From Acidobacteriota bacterium (GTDB lineage Bacteria; Acidobacteriota; Polarisedimenticolia; J045): a DNA stretch of 7,027 bases. The translations under genes were made by a program, and so were the position numbers. The stretch lies in the NCBI GenBank assembly GCA_027001345.1, contig JALTMS010000038.1, forward strand, positions 1,322-8,348, written 5' to 3'. Positions 1 to 6,142 of the stretch are shown one piece after another (position 1 is the first letter of the stretch; each line of letters begins with the position of its first letter). The notes below the pieces were generated by a model. The model saw nothing but the letters and a program-made list of their open reading frames with translations, did no database searches and was not told where the DNA came from.

Positions 1-776
1 CTGGACGACGGCTGGCTGCGGGTGCTGCTCTCCGCCAGGCCCTCGATCCAGGTGGCGAGTCGATCCCGTTGCTCGTCGGGGATCTCCACCGTGATTCGGG
101 TGCCGGCTCCCGAGCGGTTGCGCAGGGCCTCGGTGGAATCCTCGGCGATCACGCTGCCCTTGCGGAAGATCACCACCCGGTCACAGACCTGCTCGACCTC
201 GGGCAGGATGTGTGAGGAGAGCAGGATCGTGTGCTCCCCGCGGAGCCTGCGGATCAGGTCGCGTACCTCGAGCACCTGATTCGGGTCGAGGCCCACGGTG
301 GGCTCGTCGAGGACCAGCACCCGCGGCTGGGCGACCAGGGCGTCGGCCAGTCCGACCCGCTGACGGTAGCCCTTCGAGAGGGTGCCGATCACCCGCTTGC
401 GATAGTCGGCGATGCCGCACAGCTCGGCAGCTTCCTGCTCGCGCTGCCGCCGCTGTCGGGCGGGCACGCCCTTGAGCCCGGCGCGGAAGCGCAAGTACTC
501 GCCGACACGCATTTCGGGATACAGTGGGGTGCTCTCTGGGAGATAGCCGATCATTCGGCGGGTGAGCATCGATTCCCGGACCACGTCGTGACCATCGACC
601 AGGGCCTGGCCCCGGTCGGGTGGTAGAAAACCACAGAGGATGCGCAGCGTGGTGGTCTTGCCGGCGCCGTTGGGCCCGAGGATGCCGAGGATTTCCCCCT
701 TGTCGGCACGAAAAGAAACCGACCGCACGGCCCTGACGGAAGCGAAGTTCTTCGACAGTTCGCGGATCTCGATCAT
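1..776 (-). CDS. ABC transporter ATP-binding protein, ABC-2/GldA-like (3' end beyond window)
   Basis: This is the cytoplasmic ATPase subunit of an ABC transporter, expected to power a separate membrane permease; the substrate cannot be told from the sequence. The frame is open from ATG at 776 to the left edge (258 residues seen). Visible motifs are Walker A GPNGAGKT (34-41), signature LSKGYRQR (133-140), Walker B VLVLDEP (153-159), D-loop GLD (162-164) and the switch His in SSHIL (His189). The Q-loop reads GYLPE, with Glu81 where Gln is usual; I recall this variant as common in the GldA/ABC-2 export group. The DPNQ after the D-loop also fits that group. The ATG is favoured because the conserved N-terminal strand (IEIRELSKNF) begins at residue 2; the ribosome site before it is weak. 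A permease gene would be expected just beyond the left edge. An 87-nt gap holding a candidate promoter separates it from the upstream gene. Confidence 0.93.
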   Translation of the reverse strand, partial: MIEIRELSKNFASVRAVRSVSFRADKGEILGILGPNGAGKTTTLRILCGFLPPDRGQALVDGHDVVRESMLTRRMIGYLPESTPLYPEMRVGEYLRFRAGLKGVPARQRRQREQEAAELCGIADYRKRVIGTLSKGYRQRVGLADALVAQPRVLVLDEPTVGLDPNQVLEVRDLIRRLRGEHTILLSSHILPEVEQVCDRVVIFRKGSVIAEDSTEALRNRSGAGTRITVEIPDEQRDRLATWIEGLAESSTRSQPSS

Positions 777-836
777 GGCTCGCCGTCCGCACTTGGATTG
801 AGGTTCTCAGAGTCATCGGTCGAAGTGACCGGCGCG

Positions 837-863
837 ATTATAGCCCCTGCCGGGAAAGTGCAA
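837..863 (-). promoter_or_regulatory. Candidate sigma-70-type promoter for the ABC transporter gene
   Basis: On the minus strand a perfect TATAAT (842-837) lies in the gap before the ABC ATPase gene. A TTGCAC hexamer (863-858) sits 15 nt upstream, directly after the stop codon of the preceding gene. The spacer is shorter than the ideal 17 nt, so the -35 assignment is weak. A start site near 830 would leave a leader of about 55 nt before the ATG at 776. An exact -10 consensus in an otherwise GC-rich intergenic gap is the main support. Confidence 0.45.
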
Positions 864-1733
864 CTACTCGATGTCCGGCGGGGAGGGGCGGTAGGTGAAG
901 GGGGGCACTTCGACTCGCACCCGGGTGCCGAAGAAACGGTAGTCCCGGTACTCCACCACCCGGCGGCTGGTGATGCGGCGTTGACCCCGATGGACCTGGC
1001 GGAAGGTGCGCAGCTCGACTCGGGTCGGATAGGTCAGGCCGTCGTGCTCGAAGCCGAAATCCACTTCCATCTCGAGCCCCTCGGGGGGCGGGGCGACAGA
1101 GAAGCCCAGTACGCGAAAGGCCGTGAGAAAACGCTCGAGTTCCGCCAGGATCCGGTCTTCCTGGAAGTTGGGCCGGGCGACGACCTTCAGCACGTTGCCC
1201 GTTCGATACTCCACCTCGGCCACCCCTGACCACTCGGTGATCCGCTTGCCTTCGCCCGCGGGAGCGGAAGAAATCCAGCTCAGAGGAATCGCCAGCTTCC
1301 AGGGTGTGGTGTGCCACTGGCCGACCTGGAAGCGGAGGGTCGAGCGCACGGTCGGCGAGAAGATCTGGCTCCAGAGGTAAGGGTCGGGGAAGGGCAGGTC
1401 GACCCGCCGCTCGCGGCGGCCCGACGAGCCGGGGCGAGTCCGCAGCCCCCGAAAGCCTCCCGGCAGGTTCGGATCTGTGACCAGCAGGTAATCGTAGTCC
1501 TGGCTCTTCTCCCTGCCGGCGCCGTCGTTGTCGTAGCGGGTTCGACGGATTCTCTCGGTGCAGGAAAAACCCCGTGCCTGCTGGCGGTAGGCCTCGGCCT
1601 TGGCTTCGAGGACCTGGGCGATTTCGTCGGGCAGGGGAGCCCAGCCATTACCCTCTGCCTGCCGGGTCGGAGTGCCGGCCTGACTCGCCGCTCCGACCAG
1701 CAGCAGCGCTGCGACGATCCACACCCGTTTCAC
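864..1733 (-). CDS. Secreted protein of unknown function, Acidobacteriota-like
   Basis: I do not recognise a named family. The product is 289 residues from a GTG start. It opens with MKRVWIVAALLLVGAASQA, a typical signal peptide: basic start, hydrophobic core, small residues at a likely cleavage site after about residue 19. The mature protein has a helical stretch (EIAQVLEAKAEAYRQQ), then a GFSCTERIRRTRYD motif with the only Cys of the mature chain. The rest is rich in Arg, Trp and alternating polar/hydrophobic residues, suggesting beta-sheet. The FSCTER motif resembles hypothetical periplasmic or outer-membrane-associated proteins I associate with Acidobacteriota. The start is fixed by the GTGA overlap of 4 nt with the stop of adenosine deaminase, with GGAG 10 nt upstream. 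The frame stays open further upstream (to about 1985), but that part lies antisense-free inside the adenosine deaminase gene and lacks the signal peptide. Function is open; a structural or envelope role is only a guess. Confidence 0.75.
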   Translation of the reverse strand: MKRVWIVAALLLVGAASQAGTPTRQAEGNGWAPLPDEIAQVLEAKAEAYRQQARGFSCTERIRRTRYDNDGAGREKSQDYDYLLVTDPNLPGGFRGLRTRPGSSGRRERRVDLPFPDPYLWSQIFSPTVRSTLRFQVGQWHTTPWKLAIPLSWISSAPAGEGKRITEWSGVAEVEYRTGNVLKVVARPNFQEDRILAELERFLTAFRVLGFSVAPPPEGLEMEVDFGFEHDGLTYPTRVELRTFRQVHRGQRRITSRRVVEYRDYRFFGTRVRVEVPPFTYRPSPPDIE

Positions 1734-2758
1734 GGGAAGAGTTCTCCGGCGCCGGCAAGAAAGCTGTGTCGGGCTGCCTCGCGGTGGATCTGGAGTACGC
1801 GCCGTTCGCCCTCCGCGCCGAGCCAGGAGGCCACCAGGGAGCTTTCTCGGGCCAGGTCGGTGCCGGAGACCGTGGTGTTGTCGGTGCAGATCGCCACCGG
1901 GATGCCCCGTTCGAGGAAGGTCAGCAGCGGGTGGGGCTGCTCGGCCGAAACCGCGCCGGTCTGGTAATTGCTCGTCGGACAGCACTCCACCAGCAGGCCA
2001 TCCCGCTCGAGGCGAGCCAGCAGCGCCTTGTCTCGCACCGCGCTGCAGCCGTGGCCGATACGGGTGGCTCCCAGTTCGTCGATGGCCTCCCAGATGTATT
2101 CCGGCCCGGCATCCTCGCCGGCATGGGCGGTGATGCCCAGGCCGCCGGCCTGGGCGATCTCGAAGGCATCTCGAAACAGCCGTGGCGGATTGCCTCGCTC
2201 GGGGCCGGCGATGTCGAAGCCGATGACTCCGGTTCGTTCGTGGAGGTGCTGGGCTTCGGCGATCGCCTGACGAGCGAGGATCTTGGCGATGTGGGGACCA
2301 TGCTGTCGCATGGCGATGACGATCAGCCCGCAGTGGATCTCCGGATGATCGCGACGGACGCGATTGAAGCCCGAGAGCACGGCGCGGATCGCCTGCCGGA
2401 CGGTCAGGCCGGCGTAGGTGTGGATCAGTGGGGAGTAGCGCAGTTCGAGGATGCGTACGCCCGCCTCGAGAGCGGCGCGGACGATCGCCTCGGAGATGGC
2501 CTGCAAGTTCTCGTAGAACTGGGTGATCCAGAGGGGATAGTGGAACTTGTCCAGGTAGGCGAGCAGCGAGCCCTCCTCGCCGGGCTGGATCTCCAGGCGC
2601 CGGCGCATCTCATCGGCGTCTTCGACGGGGTTGAGGCCGTGGCGGACGAGCATCTGCCAGGTGGTGGCGAAGGGGATCGACCCGTCCACATGTTGATGCA
2701 ACTCCACCTTGGGCGCTGCTCGGAGTGTTTCGGAAACACGCGTCTTTGCCCTGGTCAC
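1730..2758 (-). CDS. add: Adenosine deaminase
   Basis: A zinc-dependent amidohydrolase that converts adenosine to inosine (purine salvage, cytoplasm). The chain shows the full metal and catalytic set. Numbered from a TTG at 2770 these are: HxH in KVELHQHVDGS (His25, His27), HAGED (His216, Glu219), IGHG (His240) and TDN (Asp297). The segment CCPTSNYQTGAV also matches the family, and the length (342-346 residues) is normal. The residue after the catalytic Asp is Asn rather than the Asp of the E. coli and human enzymes; other bacterial relatives also carry Asn here. The start is uncertain. GTG at 2758 lies 2 nt after the upstream stop with GGA 6 nt before it, so I prefer it to the TTG at 2770, which has no clear ribosome site; the difference is four residues. 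It overlaps the next gene by 4 nt. The ADA-like superfamily includes deaminases of other nucleosides such as aminofutalosine, so the substrate is likely but not proven. Confidence 0.92.
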   Translation of the reverse strand: MTRAKTRVSETLRAAPKVELHQHVDGSIPFATTWQMLVRHGLNPVEDADEMRRRLEIQPGEEGSLLAYLDKFHYPLWITQFYENLQAISEAIVRAALEAGVRILELRYSPLIHTYAGLTVRQAIRAVLSGFNRVRRDHPEIHCGLIVIAMRQHGPHIAKILARQAIAEAQHLHERTGVIGFDIAGPERGNPPRLFRDAFEIAQAGGLGITAHAGEDAGPEYIWEAIDELGATRIGHGCSAVRDKALLARLERDGLLVECCPTSNYQTGAVSAEQPHPLLTFLERGIPVAICTDNTTVSGTDLARESSLVASWLGAEGERRVLQIHREAARHSFLAGAGELFP

Positions 2759-2760
2759 AG

Positions 2761-2985
2761 CTATTCCCAAGTCGCTTCACAGGCACCCAGGCGGAGCGTG
2801 CGAGCCCATCGGGGGCGCTGGGGGACGCGGGGGAACAGCTCCAGATTGGCTCCCCCCTGCGGGCAGCGAGCGCAGGCCGTCGTGGTCTTCCAGGCGTGCC
2901 GGAACACGCAGTCCTCGAGGGAATACCAGACCCCGTACTTCCAGCAGTAAAAGTCGTCGCCGGGTCCTCTCAATCCATCCGGCAC
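2761..2985 (-). CDS. Small Cys- and aromatic-rich protein, unknown function
   Basis: I do not recognise this 74-residue product. It starts at GTG 2985 with an AAGG sequence 7 nt upstream, 16 nt after the selenoprotein stop, and ends with TAG 2 nt before the adenosine deaminase GTG. The frame is open further upstream, to 3099, but that part lies over the selenoprotein gene in another frame. The sequence has five Cys (14, 26, 38, 41, 69). Those at 14, 26 and the 38-41 CARC pair sit in an aromatic-rich segment (FYCWKYGVWYSLEDC), with His30 nearby. The Cys spacing (C-x11-C-x11-C-x2-C) would suit a small zinc-binding or redox-active fold. The tight packing between two certain genes and the non-random composition support a real gene. 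No signal peptide or membrane segment is visible. Any link to the redox activity of the preceding selenoprotein is inference from position. Confidence 0.68.
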   Translation of the reverse strand: MPDGLRGPGDDFYCWKYGVWYSLEDCVFRHAWKTTTACARCPQGGANLELFPRVPQRPRWARTLRLGACEATWE

Positions 2986-3001
2986 ATCAATCCCTTCCCC
3001 G

Positions 3002-3226
3002 CTATCCGCGAGCCTGGATACGCCGGAGAACCTCCACCTCCTCGGGGAAGTCGCCTTCCTCGTGCTTGCTGAAGATTCTCTCACCATCGACCCAGACATC
3101 GAAGATACCCCCGCTGCCGCGGTTGAGTTCGCTGTCGATGCCCAGGTGCTGCTTGAGATAGGCCGCGAGACTCGCGGCCCGAGGTTCGTAATTTCAAACC
3201 CCGCAGTAATGAATGACGACTTTCAT
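3002..3226 (-). CDS. SelT/SelW/SelH (Rdx) family selenoprotein, in-frame UGA = Sec11
   Basis: A 74-residue thioredoxin-like Rdx-family protein, presumably a small cytoplasmic thiol/selenol oxidoreductase. The frame runs from ATG 3226 to TAG 3004-3002 with one internal UGA at 3196-3194 (codon 11). Read as selenocysteine it gives MKVVIHYCGVUNYEPRA, the family's beta-strand followed by the C-x-x-U redox motif (Cys8, Sec11), with U exactly where Cys-containing relatives have the second Cys. Downstream the same frame keeps the family's second half: GSGGIFDVWVDGERIFSK, then HEEGDFPEEVEVLRRI. Length fits bacterial SelW-like proteins. GAGGAG lies 7 nt before the ATG, and a SECIS-like hairpin follows the UGA. 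The gene lies about 100 nt after the diguanylate cyclase gene and 16 nt before a Cys-rich small gene. A nonsense mutation in a Cys gene is the alternative, but the hairpin and intact downstream frame argue against it. Decoding requires SelA, SelB, SelC and SelD, none of which is in this window. Confidence 0.9.
3161..3179 (-). promoter_or_regulatory. Bacterial SECIS-like hairpin for selenocysteine insertion
   Basis: Within the coding sequence, 14 nt after the UGA, the minus strand reads GGCCGCG-AGTCT-CGCGGCC: a perfect 7-bp GC stem with a 5-nt loop, extendable on paper to 9 bp. The loop begins 21 nt after the UGA and has G as its second base, followed by U. This agrees with the published bacterial SECIS pattern (loop about 16-37 nt from the UGA, a G in the first two loop positions) and resembles the AGGUCU loop of E. 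coli fdhF, where the G and U contact SelB. The role is inferred from position and structure. Confidence 0.8.
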
Positions 3227-3233
3227 CGCTGCT

Positions 3234-3239
3234 CTCCTC
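3234..3239 (-). promoter_or_regulatory. Strong ribosome binding site of the selenoprotein gene
   Basis: GAGGAG lies 7 nt before the ATG at 3226. This near-ideal Shine-Dalgarno fixes the start of the selenoprotein frame, whose first ten codons would otherwise look like a meaningless 10-residue peptide. Confidence 0.75.
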
Positions 3240-3253
3240 GGCCGGGTCGACGA

Positions 3254-3292
3254 CCAGGGTGGTGCCTCCCGGGGAGAGTCAACTTACCCTGG
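3254..3292. repeat. Inverted repeat in the gap before the selenoprotein gene
   Basis: CCAGGGT (3254-3260) and ACCCTGG (3286-3292) are perfect inverted 7-mers separated by 25 nt. The spacer holds a smaller near-palindrome, CTCCCGGGGAG. The pair sits in the 104-nt gap (3227-3330) between the diguanylate cyclase stop and the selenoprotein ATG. It could be a leader hairpin, a weak terminator (no T tract) or an operator. The function is not shown. Confidence 0.35.
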
Positions 3293-3330
3293 ATCGGCCT
3301 CCGATGCGAGAGCCGAAAGGGACGAGCCGC

Positions 3331-4272
<942 letters not shown>

Positions 4273-4276
4273 GAAT

Positions 4277-4624
4277 CTACTCGAAGCTGCGAAGGAATTC
4301 CGTCAGTCGGCCGATCTCCACTTCGAGTGTGCCGGCCAGCGCCGGTGCGTCGGAGAGATTCTCGTTGCGCGCCTGGGTCTCGATGTTCAGGGCAGTGTCG
4401 CGGATGGCCAGTGCGGAGAGATTGGCGGCAGCCCCCTTGATGCTGTGAGCGACGCTCGCCACCTCGTCGGCCTGGCCGGCGGCAATGGCGCTGCGAAGCT
4501 GCTCCATCCGTCCGGGAACGTCGTCGAGGAAAATCTCCAGCAGTTCCTTGTAGAACTCGCGGTCGTCGCCGGCCCGAGCCAGGCCGTCTTCCAGGTCTAC
4601 GGGGCAGGCGGTATCGGTGGCCAT
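4277..4624 (-). CDS. HPt domain phosphotransfer protein
   Basis: A 115-residue stand-alone histidine phosphotransfer protein, an intermediate of a multi-step phosphorelay. The mostly helical chain carries the HPt signature AHSIKGAAANL with the phospho-accepting His60. The whole protein is one HPt four-helix bundle, with no kinase ATP-binding domain. ATG 4624 is preceded by GGGAGG 4 nt upstream. The stop lies 4 nt before the GTG of the receiver-GGDEF gene, which makes that receiver (Asp51) the likely acceptor or donor of the phosphoryl group. This is inferred from adjacency. The kinase that loads the HPt protein must be encoded elsewhere. Confidence 0.93.
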   Translation of the reverse strand: MATDTACPVDLEDGLARAGDDREFYKELLEIFLDDVPGRMEQLRSAIAAGQADEVASVAHSIKGAAANLSALAIRDTALNIETQARNENLSDAPALAGTLEVEIGRLTEFLRSFE

Positions 4625-4787
4625 TGAGCCTCCCTACTTGGCGGGACTCCTTCCCTGGGAGTCGGTCGCCCGGCGTGTTCCCCACCACCTGCCCGCCCCG
4701 CGGGACGTCGCACCGGAGAATCTAGGGTGATCCGCGTGCAAAATGCCAGCCCTCCCGCTAAGGTTTTTGCTCACAGTGAGGTACGAC
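4625..4787. other. Divergent intergenic region between HPt gene and queF
   Basis: These 163 bases must hold promoters for both the minus-strand HPt/cyclase pair and the plus-strand queF pair, but I find no convincing -35/-10 pair in either direction. Visible structure: an inverted repeat GACTCC/GGAGTC at 4645-4663 (7-nt loop) in the HPt leader; and CTCAC-A-GTGAG at 4771-4781, which overlaps the queF ribosome site (GAGG, 6 nt before ATG 4788). I see no preQ1 riboswitch consensus ahead of queF. Confidence 0.4.
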
Positions 4788-5180
4788 ATGCCCAGCAGCC
4801 CCACGAGATCCCTCGACACCGTTCCCAACCCGGCTCCGCAACGACCTTACAGGGTCCGGATGGAGGCGCCGGAGTTCACCTGCCTGTGCCCCCGGACCGG
4901 CCAGCCCGACTTCGCCACGATCACCATCGACTACGTTCCGGGCCCCCTGCTGGTGGAACTCAAGGCCCTCAAGCTCTACCTCTGGTCCTGGCGCGAAGAG
5001 GGGATTTTTCACGAGGCGGTGGTCAACCGCATCGCGGACGACCTGGTGGCGGCCTGCGAGCCCCGCTGGATTCGGGTCACCGGCGCCTTCAAGGTGCGTG
5101 GCGGGATCACCACCACGGTGGTCGCCGAGGCCGGTGTGTTGCCGGCCGACGCTGCCCGGCTGCCCGGCGAGGAGAAGTGA
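4788..5180 (+). CDS. queF: NADPH-dependent 7-cyano-7-deazaguanine reductase (QueF)
   Basis: This enzyme reduces the nitrile of preQ0 to the amine of preQ1, a cytoplasmic step in the synthesis of the tRNA base queuosine. The 130-residue length fits the short, single-domain (unimodular) type with a tunnelling fold. Residues seen: PEFTCLCPRTGQPDF, with the catalytic Cys34 and the proton-donor Asp41 by analogy with Cys55/Asp62 of the B. subtilis enzyme; and the QueF signature ELKALKLYLWSW (from Glu57), which binds NADPH and substrate, followed by FHE (Glu76). The start at 4788 is favoured because GAGG lies 6 nt upstream and the family alignment begins soon after. An in-frame ATG at 4743 would add 15 residues unlike the family. 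The gene is followed after 2 nt by a DUF971 gene, so the two form an operon. No other queuosine gene lies in the window. Confidence 0.95.
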   Translation: MPSSPTRSLDTVPNPAPQRPYRVRMEAPEFTCLCPRTGQPDFATITIDYVPGPLLVELKALKLYLWSWREEGIFHEAVVNRIADDLVAACEPRWIRVTGAFKVRGGITTTVVAEAGVLPADAARLPGEEK

Positions 5181-5182
5181 CG

Positions 5183-5479
5183 ATGAGCCATCCAGTCCCC
5201 GAAAGGGTCATGCTCTTTCCCAACCGAGAGGTGGGTATCGCCTGGTCTGACGGCCGAGAAGACTATCTCTCGTCTCGAGCGTTGAGAATCGCCTGCCCCT
5301 GCGCCGAGTGCGTCGATGAGATCACCGGCGAGCGCCGGTTGGACCCCGAGCGCGTGCCGGAGGACCTGCGCATCGATCGCTGGGAGACGGTCGGCCGCTA
5401 CGCGTTGCGCTTCCATTTCTCTGATGGTCACGATGCCGGCATCTTCACCTTCGAGTCGTTGCGCGCGCAGGCGGGGTGA
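5183..5479 (+). CDS. DUF971 domain protein (gamma-butyrobetaine hydroxylase N-terminal-like)
   Basis: A 98-residue stand-alone DUF971 protein (PF06155). The family is small and cytoplasmic. The same domain forms the N-terminus of gamma-butyrobetaine hydroxylase, where it binds zinc, and it is often found beside or fused to Mrp/ApbC-type iron-sulfur carriers. Features seen: an early strand (VGIAWSDGREDYLSSRALR), the conserved ACPCAEC motif (three Cys) with CVDEITGERRLDP after it, and the C-terminal GRYALRFHFSDGHDAGIFTFESLR typical of the family. The molecular function of the stand-alone form is not established. ATG 5183 has GAGGAG about 8 nt upstream and lies 2 nt after the queF stop, so it is co-transcribed and perhaps coupled with queF. 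The link to queuosine synthesis is only positional. Confidence 0.92.
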   Translation: MSHPVPERVMLFPNREVGIAWSDGREDYLSSRALRIACPCAECVDEITGERRLDPERVPEDLRIDRWETVGRYALRFHFSDGHDAGIFTFESLRAQAG

Positions 5480-5527
5480 GACCGGCGACCGCGCCCATGC
5501 GTCGAGTACAGGCCCACGGAGCGCGAC

Positions 5528-5563
5528 CAGAAGGGCTCGGGCCGCTCCGCCCGTGCCCTTCTG
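5528..5563. terminator. Long hairpin between convergent genes, candidate two-way terminator
   Basis: The 94-nt gap between the convergent DUF971 and cyclophilin genes holds CAGAAGGGC (5528-5536) and GCCCTTCTG (5555-5563), perfect 9-base inverted arms. After one T-T mismatch, five more pairs (CGGGC/GCCCG) enclose a 6-nt loop, giving 14 paired bases. Its place between two gene ends, usable from either strand, fits a bidirectional terminator. Neither side has a T tract, so it is not a classical intrinsic terminator; it may act with Rho or protect the 3' ends of the transcripts. Confidence 0.6.
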
Positions 5564-5573
5564 TGCGCTGTCG

Positions 5574-6131
5574 TCAGGGGATCACGCGCTCGATCTTGAC
5601 CTCTTCGGAGGGTTGGCCGGAATCGGTGCCCAGCGCCTCGAGGCGGGTGAGCGTCTGCTGGCCTTCCACCACTTCCCCAAAGATGGTGTGCTTGCCGTCG
5701 AGCCAGGGCGTGGCGACGAAGGTGAGGAAGAACTGGCTGCCGTCGGTACCGGGGCCGGCGTTGGCCATCGACAGCAGGCCGGGACGGTCGTGCCGCACTG
5801 CGGGGTCGAACTCGCCGGCGAACTGATAGCCCGGACCGCCGGTGCCGCTGCCGAGGGGGCATCCGCCCTGGGCCATGAAGCCGGGAATCACCCGGTGGAA
5901 CGTCAGCCCGTCGAAGAAACCCAGCTTGGCCAGGTACAGGAAGCTGGTCACGTGCATCGGTGCCACTTCGGGCATCATCCGAATCACCACCGTGCCCTGG
6001 CTCGTTTCCATGGTGATCCGGTACTGCTTGTCGGGATCGAACGTGGCAGGTTGGGGGGGCGGCACGCTCAGCCGCCAGCGCGGATGGCTCCGGTCGACGC
6101 TGGCCTCGGCCAGCAACTCTTCGATGGTCAC
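5574..6131 (-). CDS. Peptidyl-prolyl cis-trans isomerase, cyclophilin type
   Basis: A 185-residue cyclophilin that speeds cis-trans isomerisation at proline bonds during protein folding. A short N-terminal extension (about 1-36) has no signal sequence, so the protein is cytoplasmic. The core starts at YRITMETSQGTVVIRM. Active-site residues follow: FHRVIPGFMAQGG with the catalytic Arg80, SMANAGPGTDGSQFFLT, and WLDGKHTIFG with Trp143 and His148. These correspond to Arg55, Phe113, Trp121 and His126 of human CypA; retention of the Trp suggests cyclosporin sensitivity is possible. The start is GTG 6131, preceded by AGAGGAG with a 5-nt spacer. It lies 11 nt after the acetyl-CoA synthetase stop, so it is probably co-transcribed with acs; a functional link is not evident. 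The PPIase ends just before the convergent hairpin. Confidence 0.95.
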   Translation of the reverse strand: MTIEELLAEASVDRSHPRWRLSVPPPQPATFDPDKQYRITMETSQGTVVIRMMPEVAPMHVTSFLYLAKLGFFDGLTFHRVIPGFMAQGGCPLGSGTGGPGYQFAGEFDPAVRHDRPGLLSMANAGPGTDGSQFFLTFVATPWLDGKHTIFGEVVEGQQTLTRLEALGTDSGQPSEEVKIERVIP

Positions 6132-6142
6132 GAGATCTCCTC

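Noticed and set aside
1574..2950. Long plus-strand open frame (458 residues)
   Set aside because: It is antisense to adenosine deaminase, whose catalytic motifs are complete; the plus-strand frame has no recognisable family sequence and is a high-GC artefact.
2986..3099. N-terminal extension of the Cys-rich protein to 3099
   Set aside because: This part overlaps the selenoprotein coding sequence in another frame and has low-complexity Ser/Arg content; GTG 2985 with AAGG upstream is better placed.
3194..3196. In-frame UGA read as a true stop or as a nonsense mutation in a Cys-type Rdx gene
   Set aside because: The UGA replaces exactly the redox Cys, the downstream family frame is intact, and a SECIS-like hairpin follows at the right distance.
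4743..4787. Upstream ATG of queF
   Set aside because: The added 15 residues do not fit the family and there is no ribosome site before it; ATG 4788 has GAGG at the right distance.
4625..4787. preQ1 riboswitch upstream of queF
   Set aside because: I find neither the conserved preQ1 aptamer sequence nor its pseudoknot-like A-rich tail in this leader.
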